A stretch of 5,168 nt of DNA, taken from assembly GCA_029261305.1 (NCBI GenBank), contig JAJDBO010000154.1:1-5168 (forward strand). Reading direction: 5' to 3'. Positions within the stretch are counted from its first letter, which is position 1; each line of letters begins with the position of its first letter. The stretch comes from Nitrospirales bacterium. Lineage in GTDB: Bacteria; Nitrospirota; Nitrospiria; Nitrospirales; UBA8639. The notes under the pieces were generated by a model. It was not told the origin of the DNA, searched no databases, and was given only the letters and a program-made list of their open reading frames with translations. This document shows, one piece after another, positions 1 through 5,168 of the stretch. The position numbers and the translations under genes were made by a program.

Positions 1-548
1 AGGCCAAATGAATACGAAGCTAACAACATGACGCCATCCTGCATCGAATCAGTGGTACTCGCATAGGCCAAGATGGCACCAAGGATGGGCCCAACACATG
101 GGGTCCAGGCGGCGGCAAAGGCTGTGCCTATCAAATACGATCCCACATATCCCACCGGACGAGTATTAAATTGTACGAGATGGCGCTCGGTCATTAAAAA
201 ATTCATCTTCAGAAGTCCGACCATATACAGGCCAAACACAATGATGAACACCGCTCCAATTTTGCGTATGAGATCTTGGTATTCGTACAGGACTTGGCCG
301 ATAAAACTCGCGGACGCGCCAAATGCGATAAAGACCGTGGAAAATCCAAGAATAAACAACAGCGAATTCACCAGAATGGTTTTTCGTAAGCGATGGCGTT
401 CTGCGGCATCAGTTAATTGTTCGAGAGAAAGACCAGTGATGTAGGACACATAAGAGGGGACTAACGGCAACACACACGGCGAGACAAAGGACAGCAACCC
501 CGCGCTAAACGCGGCGAATAAAGAAACTTGATTGAGAGAGTCAATCAT
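1..548 (-). CDS. ccdA: CcdA, cytochrome c biogenesis thiol-disulfide transporter (C-terminus cut off by window edge)
   Basis: Integral inner-membrane protein of the CcdA/DsbD-beta family that passes reducing equivalents from cytoplasmic thioredoxin to periplasmic thioredoxin-like proteins. Seen: translation of the - strand from the ATG at 548 gives 182 complete codons with no stop. A first membrane helix (about residues 9-31) contains SFVSPCVLPLVPSY with Cys25, and a later helix contains AAAWTPCVGPILGAIL with Cys151. These two proline-flanked cysteines are the hallmark redox pair of CcdA. Further hydrophobic segments lie near residues 58-80 and 97-113. Full-length CcdA is usually 220-250 residues, so roughly the last quarter is missing. 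The start lies 3 bases after the TAA of the upstream TlpA-like gene and has no clear Shine-Dalgarno sequence, so translational coupling is likely. The pairing with a TlpA-like protein beside a ccm operon fits delivery of electrons for apocytochrome c reduction. Confidence 0.95.
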   Translation of the reverse strand, partial: MIDSLNQVSLFAAFSAGLLSFVSPCVLPLVPSYVSYITGLSLEQLTDAAERHRLRKTILVNSLLFILGFSTVFIAFGASASFIGQVLYEYQDLIRKIGAVFIIVFGLYMVGLLKMNFLMTERHLVQFNTRPVGYVGSYLIGTAFAAAWTPCVGPILGAILAYASTTDSMQDGVMLLASYSFG

Positions 549-551
549 AGG

Positions 552-1109
552 TTATGACGTTTCTAACAATTCTTGAATGAGTTCTCTCGCTTCCGGGCTA
601 TTCCAATCGCGTGCACCAAATACCCGATGACGCAAGGTCCCTTGGCGATCGATTAAATAACTCATCGGCAATGTTCGTATACCATAGGTTCCGCTCACCC
701 GATAATCGGCATCATGCAAAATGGGGAAGGTGAGCGCCTTTGCTTCCACAAAGGGCCGCGTGATGATACTGCCTTGATGATCTGAGGAAATCGCCAAAAT
801 TTCAAACCCTTGTTCCTTTAAATCCTGATACAAGACTTCCATGCTTGGCATTTCAACTCGGCAGGGACCACACCAAGTGGCCCAAAAGTTCAGAAGAACG
901 ACTTTCCCTTTATAATCTGCAAGGGACAGCCATTTCCCCTCCAGATCGATAAGCTTGAATTCTTCCGCCGGCGCACCAATGGTTGGGCGGTTCTTTTTGA
1001 ACGCGACTTGCTGACCTACCCCTGGCTCTGGGGAAGTTTCAGTGAGACCGGGATCGCACCCGATTCCAAAAACCAGCACAACTAGGATCGGAAACCACAT
1101 ATGCTTCAT
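552..1109 (-). CDS. tlpA: TlpA/ResA-like thioredoxin lipoprotein, probable apocytochrome c reductase
   Basis: Periplasm-facing thioredoxin-fold protein of 185 residues. Seen: residues 1-18 form a short lipoprotein-type signal (Lys2, hydrophobic core 5-14, FGIGC with Cys18 as the likely lipidated residue). A linker follows to about residue 40, then a TlpA/AhpC-TSA-type thioredoxin domain. The active site is WCGPC (Cys80, Cys83), followed by the Glu of CxxCRxE (Glu86) that is typical of ResA and CcmG. The cis-proline is Pro148 in RTLPMSYLID. The -3 residue of the lipobox is Gly, which is permitted but not the commonest choice. Asp19 at +2 would favour inner-membrane retention if the E. coli Lol rule holds here. 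An in-frame TAG directly precedes the ATG at 1109, so the protein cannot start earlier; Met4 is an alternative start. The neighbour CcdA is its likely electron donor and the divergent ccm genes suggest a CcmG-like role. The LPMSYLID active-site loop resembles TlpA/ResA more than classical CcmG, so the exact subfamily is uncertain. Confidence 0.9.
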   Translation of the reverse strand: MKHMWFPILVVLVFGIGCDPGLTETSPEPGVGQQVAFKKNRPTIGAPAEEFKLIDLEGKWLSLADYKGKVVLLNFWATWCGPCRVEMPSMEVLYQDLKEQGFEILAISSDHQGSIITRPFVEAKALTFPILHDADYRVSGTYGIRTLPMSYLIDRQGTLRHRVFGARDWNSPEARELIQELLETS

Positions 1110-1235
1110 CTAGATAGAATACCATCCATTTACCTTTGAGGGTAGCAACACTGCTTGAACTCAGGAAACGGGCCATTTCCCTAGGCATAAGCCTTCATGA
1201 TTTTTAAGACCATGTCTCCCTCATACTAACCAGTC

Positions 1236-1265
1236 ATAATATTCACCCCTCCTTCAATGCGTCAA
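1236..1265 (-). promoter_or_regulatory. Candidate sigma-70-type promoter for tlpA-ccdA
   Basis: On the - strand, TTGACG (1265-1260, five of six consensus bases) is followed after 18 bases by TATTAT (1241-1236, five of six). Transcription would start near 1229, giving a leader of about 120 bases before the TlpA-like start. The match was found by eye. The position and direction fit, but no start site has been measured. Confidence 0.45.
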
Positions 1266-1311
1266 TGAGCATGGGAATCAACCATGTGCCGATCGGCTCA
1301 GGAGTTGAACC

Positions 1312-1340
1312 TGGACACGCCGTCGCCCATTAATTATACT
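1312..1340 (+). promoter_or_regulatory. Candidate sigma-70-type promoter for the ccm operon
   Basis: TGGACA (1312-1317, five of six consensus bases) and TATACT (1335-1340, five of six) are separated by 17 bases. Transcription would start near 1347, leaving a leader of about 160 bases before ccmA. The -10 overlaps a perfect TATAAT read on the opposite strand (1338-1333), but that one has no good -35. An inverted repeat GACCC-TT-GGGTC at 1358-1369 lies just downstream and could be an operator, which is inference only. Confidence 0.45.
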
Positions 1341-1505
1341 ACGTAGGCGATTTCATTGACCCTTGGGTCCTCGCTTGTTCATATACCATGAATCTCCAAA
1401 TACTAGATATGAATTCTTAGTTATTTTTATTTACACACAACTTCCCACGGCTACCCCCTGCATTCCACGTCCTAACGTAAAGAAAGTCCACGAGATATCA
1501 CTTTC

Positions 1506-2180
1506 ATGACCGCCATTTCTTGCCAAGCCATCAGTAAATCCTATGGGCATTACGAGGTGCTGCATGACCTAAGCCTCACCATTCAAGAAGGGGAATGCTT
1601 TTCCCTTTTTGGACCAAACGGCGCGGGCAAGACTACCTTGTTAAAAATATTGGCAACATTGCAACGACCGAGTGAAGGCCGGTTTGAAATCCTCGGTCTT
1701 GATGGGCTGAGAGAGAAAGAAACGATTCGCGCCAATATGATGTTTTTAGCCCATGGCGCCTATCTCTACGATGATCTAGACGCGAAGGAAAATTTGGAAT
1801 TTGCCTTGGCGCTGCGCGGACAAAGCCCGACGGACCGTGACATGAAACTGGCGTTAGACCGCGTGGGGATTGGGGCTTTTACCGAAATGAAAATTCGCAA
1901 TTATTCCGCCGGCATGAAGAAACGATTAGCTCTAGCCAAGGCCATGTTGGCCAAACCCAGGGTCTTGCTATTAGATGAACCCTTTACTGCGCTGGATACA
2001 GCAGGCACCGAAATCATGCGAGAGTATATTCGGGAGCGGTTGTCTGAAAATGGGGCTGTGCTCATGTCTACCCATGATCATGATAAAGCCCGTCCCATTA
2101 CTAGCCGGGCTGGCATGCTCCGGCAAGGGTCACTCCAGGAAATCTCCATCGAGGCACTAAAGTCTGATGACCTTTTTTAA
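1506..2180 (+). CDS. ccmA: CcmA, ATP-binding subunit of the CcmAB heme-chaperone release complex
   Basis: Cytoplasmic ABC ATPase that with CcmB drives release of heme-loaded CcmE from CcmC. Seen in the 224-residue product: Walker A GPNGAGKTT (36-44), ABC signature YSAGMKKR (133-140), Walker B RVLLLDEP (152-159), D-loop ALD (162-164) and H-loop STHDH with His180. YS-x-GM is the usual signature variant in the CcmA subfamily. At the Q-loop (about residues 81-92, LAHGAYLYDDL), Gly84 stands where I expect glutamine in many CcmA proteins. The length is slightly above the E. coli protein (about 205). It is the first gene of the + strand operon. Only a weak GAG element (1492-1494) precedes the ATG. 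The 3' end overlaps ccmB by 14 bases, implying coupled synthesis of the two subunits. Family membership is sure; the ccmA assignment rests strongly on ccmB and ccmC following. Confidence 0.95.
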   Translation: MTAISCQAISKSYGHYEVLHDLSLTIQEGECFSLFGPNGAGKTTLLKILATLQRPSEGRFEILGLDGLREKETIRANMMFLAHGAYLYDDLDAKENLEFALALRGQSPTDRDMKLALDRVGIGAFTEMKIRNYSAGMKKRLALAKAMLAKPRVLLLDEPFTALDTAGTEIMREYIRERLSENGAVLMSTHDHDKARPITSRAGMLRQGSLQEISIEALKSDDLF

Positions 2181-2844
2181 CGTTATTCGTTGGATTGTCT
2201 GGAAAGATCTGGTTACCGAACTGCGGAGCCGAGAGACGATTTCTTCCATGGTATTCTTCGCGCTGATCGTCATTCTCATTTTTAGTTTTAGCTTTTCCAT
2301 GGACCAGCAAGCGGCGCGAGAGGTCATCGCGGGCATTATATGGGTGGCCTTTGCGTTTACTGGCATTATTGGCTTGGGCAAATCTTTTTCTGCAGAATTG
2401 CAAAATGACTGTATCGAGGCCCTGCAAATGGTACCTGAATCCAAAGGGGCCATTTATTTGGGCAAAGTCACAGCCAATTTTTTGTTTATATTTGTGGTGG
2501 AAATCCTTTTATTTCCAATGTTTGTAATCTTTTTCAATTTAGACGTCGTTGAAGAGATTTCACTCCTTCTGTTAATATTTTTCCTAGCCACAGTGGGTCT
2601 TTCCGCCGTCGGGACGCTGTTTTCAGCCTTGACGGTTCAAATTCGGGCTCGTGAAGTGATGCTCCCGATCTTACTCCTTCCCCTGGTGGTCCCGGTGATG
2701 ATCGCTGCCGTCGAAGCTACGAAGGGTGCCCTCAATGGTTCTCCCTTGCCCATGTACAGCCAATGGCTTGAACTTCTTGCCATTTTTGATGTGATTTTTA
2801 CGGTCGTGTCATTTTGGATGTTTGAGTTTGTGATGGACAATTAG
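2167..2844 (+). CDS. ccmB: CcmB, membrane subunit of the CcmAB complex
   Basis: Inner-membrane permease-like partner of CcmA, 225 residues, close to the roughly 220 usual for the family. Seen: six hydrophobic segments at about 27-44, 53-72, 101-124, 131-153, 165-184 and 201-221. Family-typical stretches include a GKSFSAEL segment followed by PESKGAIYLGK (71-100) between helices 2 and 3, and a conserved RAREVMLPILLLPLVVPV block (160-177) followed by a short loop. The N-terminal KDLVTELRSRE (13-23) is the cytoplasmic lead-in common in non-enterobacterial CcmB. The start overlaps the end of ccmA by 14 bases. A GAGG element at 2151-2154, 12 bases before the ATG, may serve as ribosome site. The older name heme exporter is misleading: the established role is ATP-dependent release of holo-CcmE. 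Confidence 0.94.
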   Translation: MTFFNVIRWIVWKDLVTELRSRETISSMVFFALIVILIFSFSFSMDQQAAREVIAGIIWVAFAFTGIIGLGKSFSAELQNDCIEALQMVPESKGAIYLGKVTANFLFIFVVEILLFPMFVIFFNLDVVEEISLLLLIFFLATVGLSAVGTLFSALTVQIRAREVMLPILLLPLVVPVMIAAVEATKGALNGSPLPMYSQWLELLAIFDVIFTVVSFWMFEFVMDN

Positions 2845-2880
2845 CAGACCAGATGAGAATCTGAGAATAACAACCCTGAA

Positions 2881-3609
2881 ATGATCATTCATCGAGTCAT
2901 ACGAAAAGTTCAACGCTTCCAAGGGTGGTTCGGAGGAGGGGCGGCTTTATGCATTATTGCCGGACTCTACATAGGACTAATCGGTTCTCCTCCAGATTAC
3001 TACCAAGGTGAAGTCGTACGGATCATGTATGTGCATGTTCCTTTGGCTCACACCTCACTCTTTGCGTATATCGTGTTGTCTATTGGAAGCATTTGGTATT
3101 TGTGGAAGCGCGATCCGATCGTGGACAACATGTGCCATGCGGTTGCAGCCATAGGAGCCATCTTTACGACATTGGCGCTAGCGACAGGAATGATCTGGGG
3201 CAAGCCTACGTGGAATACGTGGTGGACCTGGGATGCTCGATTGACTTCCTATACCATTATGCTCCTGATTCTGATTGGCTATTTGATGCTCCGCACCTTC
3301 ATTGATGATTCAGAAAAGGAAGCGCGGTATGCGGCAGTGCTGGCTATTCTCGGACTGGTAGACTTGCCGATCATTCATTTTTCCGTGGAATGGTGGCGAA
3401 CACTCCATCAACCCCAATCGATTTCCATGCGCGGCGTGAGCATTTCATCAGGAATTCTCATCCCACTCATGTGCATGAGTATCGGGATGTCTCTCTTGTT
3501 TTCGTATATGCTCATGGTCCGGACACAACTGCTCTATCTCGACCGTCTGTTGCACGCCAAAAAGGGTCGACTCATGAGTCAGTTTCATATGTCGAAAACC
3601 GACCCATGA
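2881..3609 (+). CDS. ccmC: CcmC, heme-handling protein that loads heme onto CcmE
   Basis: Inner-membrane protein of the heme-handling (HHP) family, 242 residues against about 245 in E. coli, with six predicted helices. Seen: the tryptophan-rich WWD domain WGKPTWNTWWTWDAR (106-120) lies in a periplasmic loop. The two heme-ligand histidines of CcmC appear as His52 in MYVHVP and His176 in EWWRTLHQP, matching His60 and His184 of the E. coli protein. All features expected for a working CcmC are present. The gene follows ccmB after 36 bases, with only weak GAGA elements upstream. Its TGA overlaps the start of the next gene as ATGA (3606-3609), so the CcmE/CcmD-like fusion is likely made by coupled translation and acts with CcmC. 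Confidence 0.97.
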   Translation: MIIHRVIRKVQRFQGWFGGGAALCIIAGLYIGLIGSPPDYYQGEVVRIMYVHVPLAHTSLFAYIVLSIGSIWYLWKRDPIVDNMCHAVAAIGAIFTTLALATGMIWGKPTWNTWWTWDARLTSYTIMLLILIGYLMLRTFIDDSEKEARYAAVLAILGLVDLPIIHFSVEWWRTLHQPQSISMRGVSISSGILIPLMCMSIGMSLLFSYMLMVRTQLLYLDRLLHAKKGRLMSQFHMSKTDP

Positions 3610-4091
3610 CAAGCTTATATCTTCGATGGTGCGGTTTGCTGATTGTGGCCGTAGTGTTAACCGGGTTAACCTATAGTCATTATCAACAACATTTGGCGAC
3701 ACTGTCTCCCAAGCAAGTCACCGATCAAAAACCGAGTCAGGAGATTCGAGTATTAGGGATGGTGCGCGGCGGAACATTGAAGGGTAAGGTTGAGACTGGA
3801 GATGCCACGTTTGCCTTGGTTGAAAGTGAGTCGACCCTTCCCGTTCATTACCATGGGCCACCTCCAGATAATTTACGCGAACTGAAGACTCTGATCTTGA
3901 TTGGGAAGTGGAATTCCACGGATAATATCTTTGAGGCTCGGGATATTGGGTTAGTCACGAATTATGGCTTCGTCGTTGGGGCATATTTGATCGGCCTGAT
4001 TCCGTTAGCCATATTTTTGTTTGCTATGAGTCGGCGAGTCGGACTGTTGTACGAAGAAATTAAAGCATCCAAACTCTATCAGGAAGAATAA
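3606..4091 (+). CDS. CcmE-like OB-fold domain fused to a CcmD-like C-terminus (no heme-binding histidine)
   Basis: 161-residue membrane protein that I read as two parts. Residues 8-24 are an N-terminal anchor with a basic, cytoplasmic N-terminus. Residues 46-117 align by eye with the OB-fold of the CcmE encoded next door: IRVLGMV against VRVGGMV, TFALVESESTLPV against TFELTDGEGTIPV, and YHGPPPD (82-88) against FEGIPPD. Where CcmE has AKHSEDY, this protein has ARDIGLV (111-117), so the heme-binding His is replaced by Asp113 and the Tyr is lost. Residues 118-161 contain NYGFVVGAYLIG (119-130), a membrane helix to about 141, then SRR and an acidic-basic cytoplasmic tail. This matches the size, AY motif, topology and gene position (between ccmC and ccmE) of CcmD. 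An in-frame upstream extension to 3390 lies wholly within conserved ccmC and is not coding. The ATGA overlap fixes ATG 3606; no other in-frame start lies near it. Likely role, by inference: assembly partner of CcmC during heme loading. The alternative is a degenerate CcmE paralogue with a chance second helix. Confidence 0.8.
   Translation: MTSLYLRWCGLLIVAVVLTGLTYSHYQQHLATLSPKQVTDQKPSQEIRVLGMVRGGTLKGKVETGDATFALVESESTLPVHYHGPPPDNLRELKTLILIGKWNSTDNIFEARDIGLVTNYGFVVGAYLIGLIPLAIFLFAMSRRVGLLYEEIKASKLYQEE
4081..4086 (+). promoter_or_regulatory. Ribosome binding site of ccmE
   Basis: AGGAAG ends 8 bases before the ccmE ATG and lies within the last codons of the preceding gene. It is the clearest Shine-Dalgarno sequence of the + strand operon. 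The other ccm genes here have weak or no such site. Confidence 0.5.
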
Positions 4092-4094
4092 ACC

Positions 4095-4550
4095 ATGGGT
4101 TCAAAAAATAAAAAAATTGGGATTATCGTCAGCCTTGCTCTGGTCGGTGGTGCCTTAGCCTACCTTGCCCTCGGGAACTTTGGAGAGAACCTGGTGTATT
4201 TTTTTACACCCTCCGAAGTCAAGGCGTTTGACTCAGGGTACTATCAAAAAAAGGTACGCGTCGGAGGCATGGTTGTGGAAGGCAGCATGGAAGCCTATGC
4301 TGATCGCCTAGGAATGACCTTTGAACTCACGGATGGTGAAGGCACGATACCTGTGACCTTTGAAGGCATTCCGCCTGACTTGTTTAAAGAAGGGCAAGGT
4401 GCTGTGGTTGAAGGCTTCTGGACCGGGCAACATAAATTTCAATCCAACCTCATCATGGCCAAACATTCCGAAGACTACATGCCCATTGAATTGAAACGCG
4501 CAGGAGTGGAACTTCCTCGCAAGGACTTCATGAAATCCCTGGTTCAGTAG
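4095..4550 (+). CDS. ccmE: CcmE, periplasmic heme chaperone
   Basis: Membrane-anchored heme chaperone that accepts heme from CcmC and hands it to CcmF. The product has 151 residues (E. coli about 159). Seen: basic N-terminus, one membrane helix at about 8-26, the family motif FFTPSEV (36-42), then an OB-fold beta barrel (about 52-122) with KVRVGGMVVEGS (53-64), GEGTIPV and FEGIPPDLFKEGQG (89-102). The heme-attachment segment MAKHSEDYMP (121-130) has His124 as the covalent heme ligand and Tyr128 as the axial ligand, equivalent to His130 and Tyr134 of E. coli CcmE. This is the classical HxxxY form, not the CxxxY variant of archaea and some sulfate reducers. The C-terminal tail is short and charged. 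It lies 3 bases after the fusion gene with a good ribosome site. Confidence 0.97.
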   Translation: MGSKNKKIGIIVSLALVGGALAYLALGNFGENLVYFFTPSEVKAFDSGYYQKKVRVGGMVVEGSMEAYADRLGMTFELTDGEGTIPVTFEGIPPDLFKEGQGAVVEGFWTGQHKFQSNLIMAKHSEDYMPIELKRAGVELPRKDFMKSLVQ

Positions 4551-4571
4551 AGCCACAAACCCTAATCATTC

Positions 4572-5168
4572 ATGATCATTGAAATCGGACATTTTTCCGT
4601 CGTCATCGCCCTTGTGCTCTCGGCGTTTGGGATCGTCTCGTCCTTTCTGGCGCTCCAGACTCGCAATGTGGATTGGGTGCGCGTCGGGCGAATCGCTCTC
4701 ACGCTGATTTTTATTCTCCTGTCCATCGGCATGGCGTCGTTAATTTATTCGTTCCTCGTGCGTGACTTCTCAGTCCACTACGTTGCCGCCACAACGAATT
4801 CGCAACTGCCCTTGTTTTACACCGTTGCTGCGGTCTGGGGTGGTCATGAAGGTTCACTCCTCTTATGGGTCTTTATTCTGTCCGCATTTAGCACAATTGC
4901 GGTCTGGCTCCATTGGCGCACACAACCCGCCATCATGCCCTATCTGATTGGAATGGAATGCCTCATTATCATGGGCTTCTTGCTCTTGATCGTATTTCTC
5001 TCAAGCCCTTTTGATCGACTCATACCGACTCCCGCCGATGGTAAAGATTTAAACCCCTTACTCCAAGACCCTGCCATGGTCATGCATCCACCAATGCTCT
5101 ACATGGGATACGTGGGGTTTTCGATTCCATTTTCCTTTGCCATGGCCGCATTATTCTCTGGTCGGCTC
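4572..5168 (+). CDS. ccmF: CcmF, cytochrome c heme lyase subunit (C-terminus cut off by window edge)
   Basis: Large inner-membrane heme-handling protein that, with CcmH, attaches heme from holo-CcmE to apocytochrome c. Seen: an open frame of 199 codons reaching the window end with no stop. Conserved N-terminal blocks are DFSVHYVA (65-72), TTNSQLPLFYTVAAVWGGHEGSLLLW split over 74-99, and DLNPLLQDP (159-167). HPPMLYMGYVGFS (172-184) follows. His172 corresponds to His173 of E. coli CcmF, one of the two periplasmic histidines thought to ligate incoming CcmE heme. Helices lie near 8-28, 41-61, 94-112 and 121-144. The protein is normally about 650 residues, so the WWD domain and the heme b ligands are outside the window. 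It begins 21 bases after ccmE with no clear ribosome site; ATG 4572 is chosen because the N-terminus MIIEIGHF matches the family start. Confidence 0.96.
   Translation, partial: MIIEIGHFSVVIALVLSAFGIVSSFLALQTRNVDWVRVGRIALTLIFILLSIGMASLIYSFLVRDFSVHYVAATTNSQLPLFYTVAAVWGGHEGSLLLWVFILSAFSTIAVWLHWRTQPAIMPYLIGMECLIIMGFLLLIVFLSSPFDRLIPTPADGKDLNPLLQDPAMVMHPPMLYMGYVGFSIPFSFAMAALFSGRL

Larger units (their letters stand above)
1110..1505. other. Divergent intergenic region between tlpA-ccdA and the ccm operon
   Basis: This 396-base stretch holds no ORF that I would call a gene. It contains a promoter candidate for each direction (listed separately). An AT-rich segment at about 1401-1436 precedes ccmA. 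Short inverted repeats are GACCC-TT-GGGTC (1358-1369), TTCAT-5-ATGAA (1378-1392) and AGGC-ATAA-GCCT (1183-1194). On the - strand, a 10-codon reading frame with a good GAGGGAG ribosome site lies at 1181-1213, and a 49-codon frame at 1039-1188 overlaps the start of the TlpA-like gene. Both are speculative. No tRNA, riboswitch or intrinsic terminator could be supported. Confidence 0.7.

Noticed and set aside
1039..1188. 49-codon - strand frame starting MPREMARF with an AAGG element 3 bases upstream
   Set aside because: It overlaps the start and signal peptide of the TlpA-like gene in another frame, resembles no family I know, and its ribosome site is too close to the start. It is probably an incidental open frame.
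1183..1205. Hairpin AGGC-ATAA-GCCT followed by a T run on the + strand, like a terminator
   Set aside because: The stem has only four pairs, the T run begins six bases later, and no + strand gene lies upstream that would need terminating.
1298..1314. T-arm-like sequence of a tRNA on the - strand (CAGG TTCAACT CCTG)
   Set aside because: The seven-base loop fits the T-loop consensus, but the fifth stem pair fails, no matching 5' acceptor strand or anticodon arm is found upstream on that strand, and no CCA follows. The + strand -35 candidate overlaps it. Most likely chance.
1246..1332. Short - strand frame ending EPIGTWLIPMLIDALKEG, which reads like a protein C-terminus
   Set aside because: It is open for only about 28 codons between stops, has no start with a ribosome site, and matches no family I recognise. 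A gene remnant cannot be excluded, but there is nothing to support one.
1388..1420. 10-codon + strand frame (MNLQILDMNS) in the ccmA leader
   Set aside because: There is no ribosome site upstream and no other support. Short frames like this are expected by chance in an AT-rich leader.
3390..3605. 72-codon in-frame N-terminal extension of the CcmE/CcmD-like fusion
   Set aside because: It lies entirely inside ccmC in another frame, across the conserved EWWRTLHQ region. The ATGA overlap at 3606 gives a normal start for a membrane-anchored protein.

Overview
The window is a cytochrome c maturation (Ccm, System I) locus from a Gram-negative bacterium. The evidence is a ccmA-ccmB-ccmC-(ccmE/ccmD-like fusion)-ccmE-ccmF series on the + strand and a divergent thiol-redox pair (a TlpA/ResA-like lipoprotein and CcdA) on the - strand. 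Base composition is close to half GC. The CcmA and CcmB sequences differ noticeably from the E. coli proteins. A non-proteobacterial diderm such as a member of Nitrospirota is a reasonable guess, but it rests on overall impression and no phylogeny was run.

Layout. Positions 1-548 (-) hold the N-terminal 182 codons of CcdA, which runs off the left edge. Positions 552-1109 (-) encode a 185-residue lipoprotein-type thioredoxin with a WCGPC active site. The two genes are 3 bases apart and form one transcription unit. Positions 1110-1505 are a 396-base divergent intergenic region with one good sigma-70-like promoter candidate in each direction and no convincing gene. From 1506 to the right edge run ccmA, ccmB (14-base overlap with ccmA), ccmC (36-base gap), a 161-residue CcmE-like/CcmD-like fusion (start overlaps the ccmC stop as ATGA), ccmE (3-base gap) and the first 199 codons of ccmF, which is open at the right edge.

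How the parts work together, from knowledge of System I: CcmC with CcmD loads heme onto CcmE. CcmAB uses ATP to release holo-CcmE. CcmF (with CcmH) transfers heme from CcmE to apocytochrome c. CcdA carries electrons across the inner membrane to a periplasmic thioredoxin, here probably the TlpA-like lipoprotein in the role of CcmG, which keeps the CXXCH cysteines reduced. No ccmG or ccmH is seen in the window; they could lie beyond the right edge.

The most interesting item is the gene at 3606-4091. It sits exactly where ccmD normally lies, and its C-terminal third looks like CcmD. In front of that it carries an extra N-terminal membrane anchor and a CcmE-like OB-fold domain that lacks the heme-binding histidine. 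The next gene is a normal CcmE that has the histidine. The locus therefore appears to hold a heme-ligand-less CcmE paralogue fused to CcmD beside the true heme chaperone.
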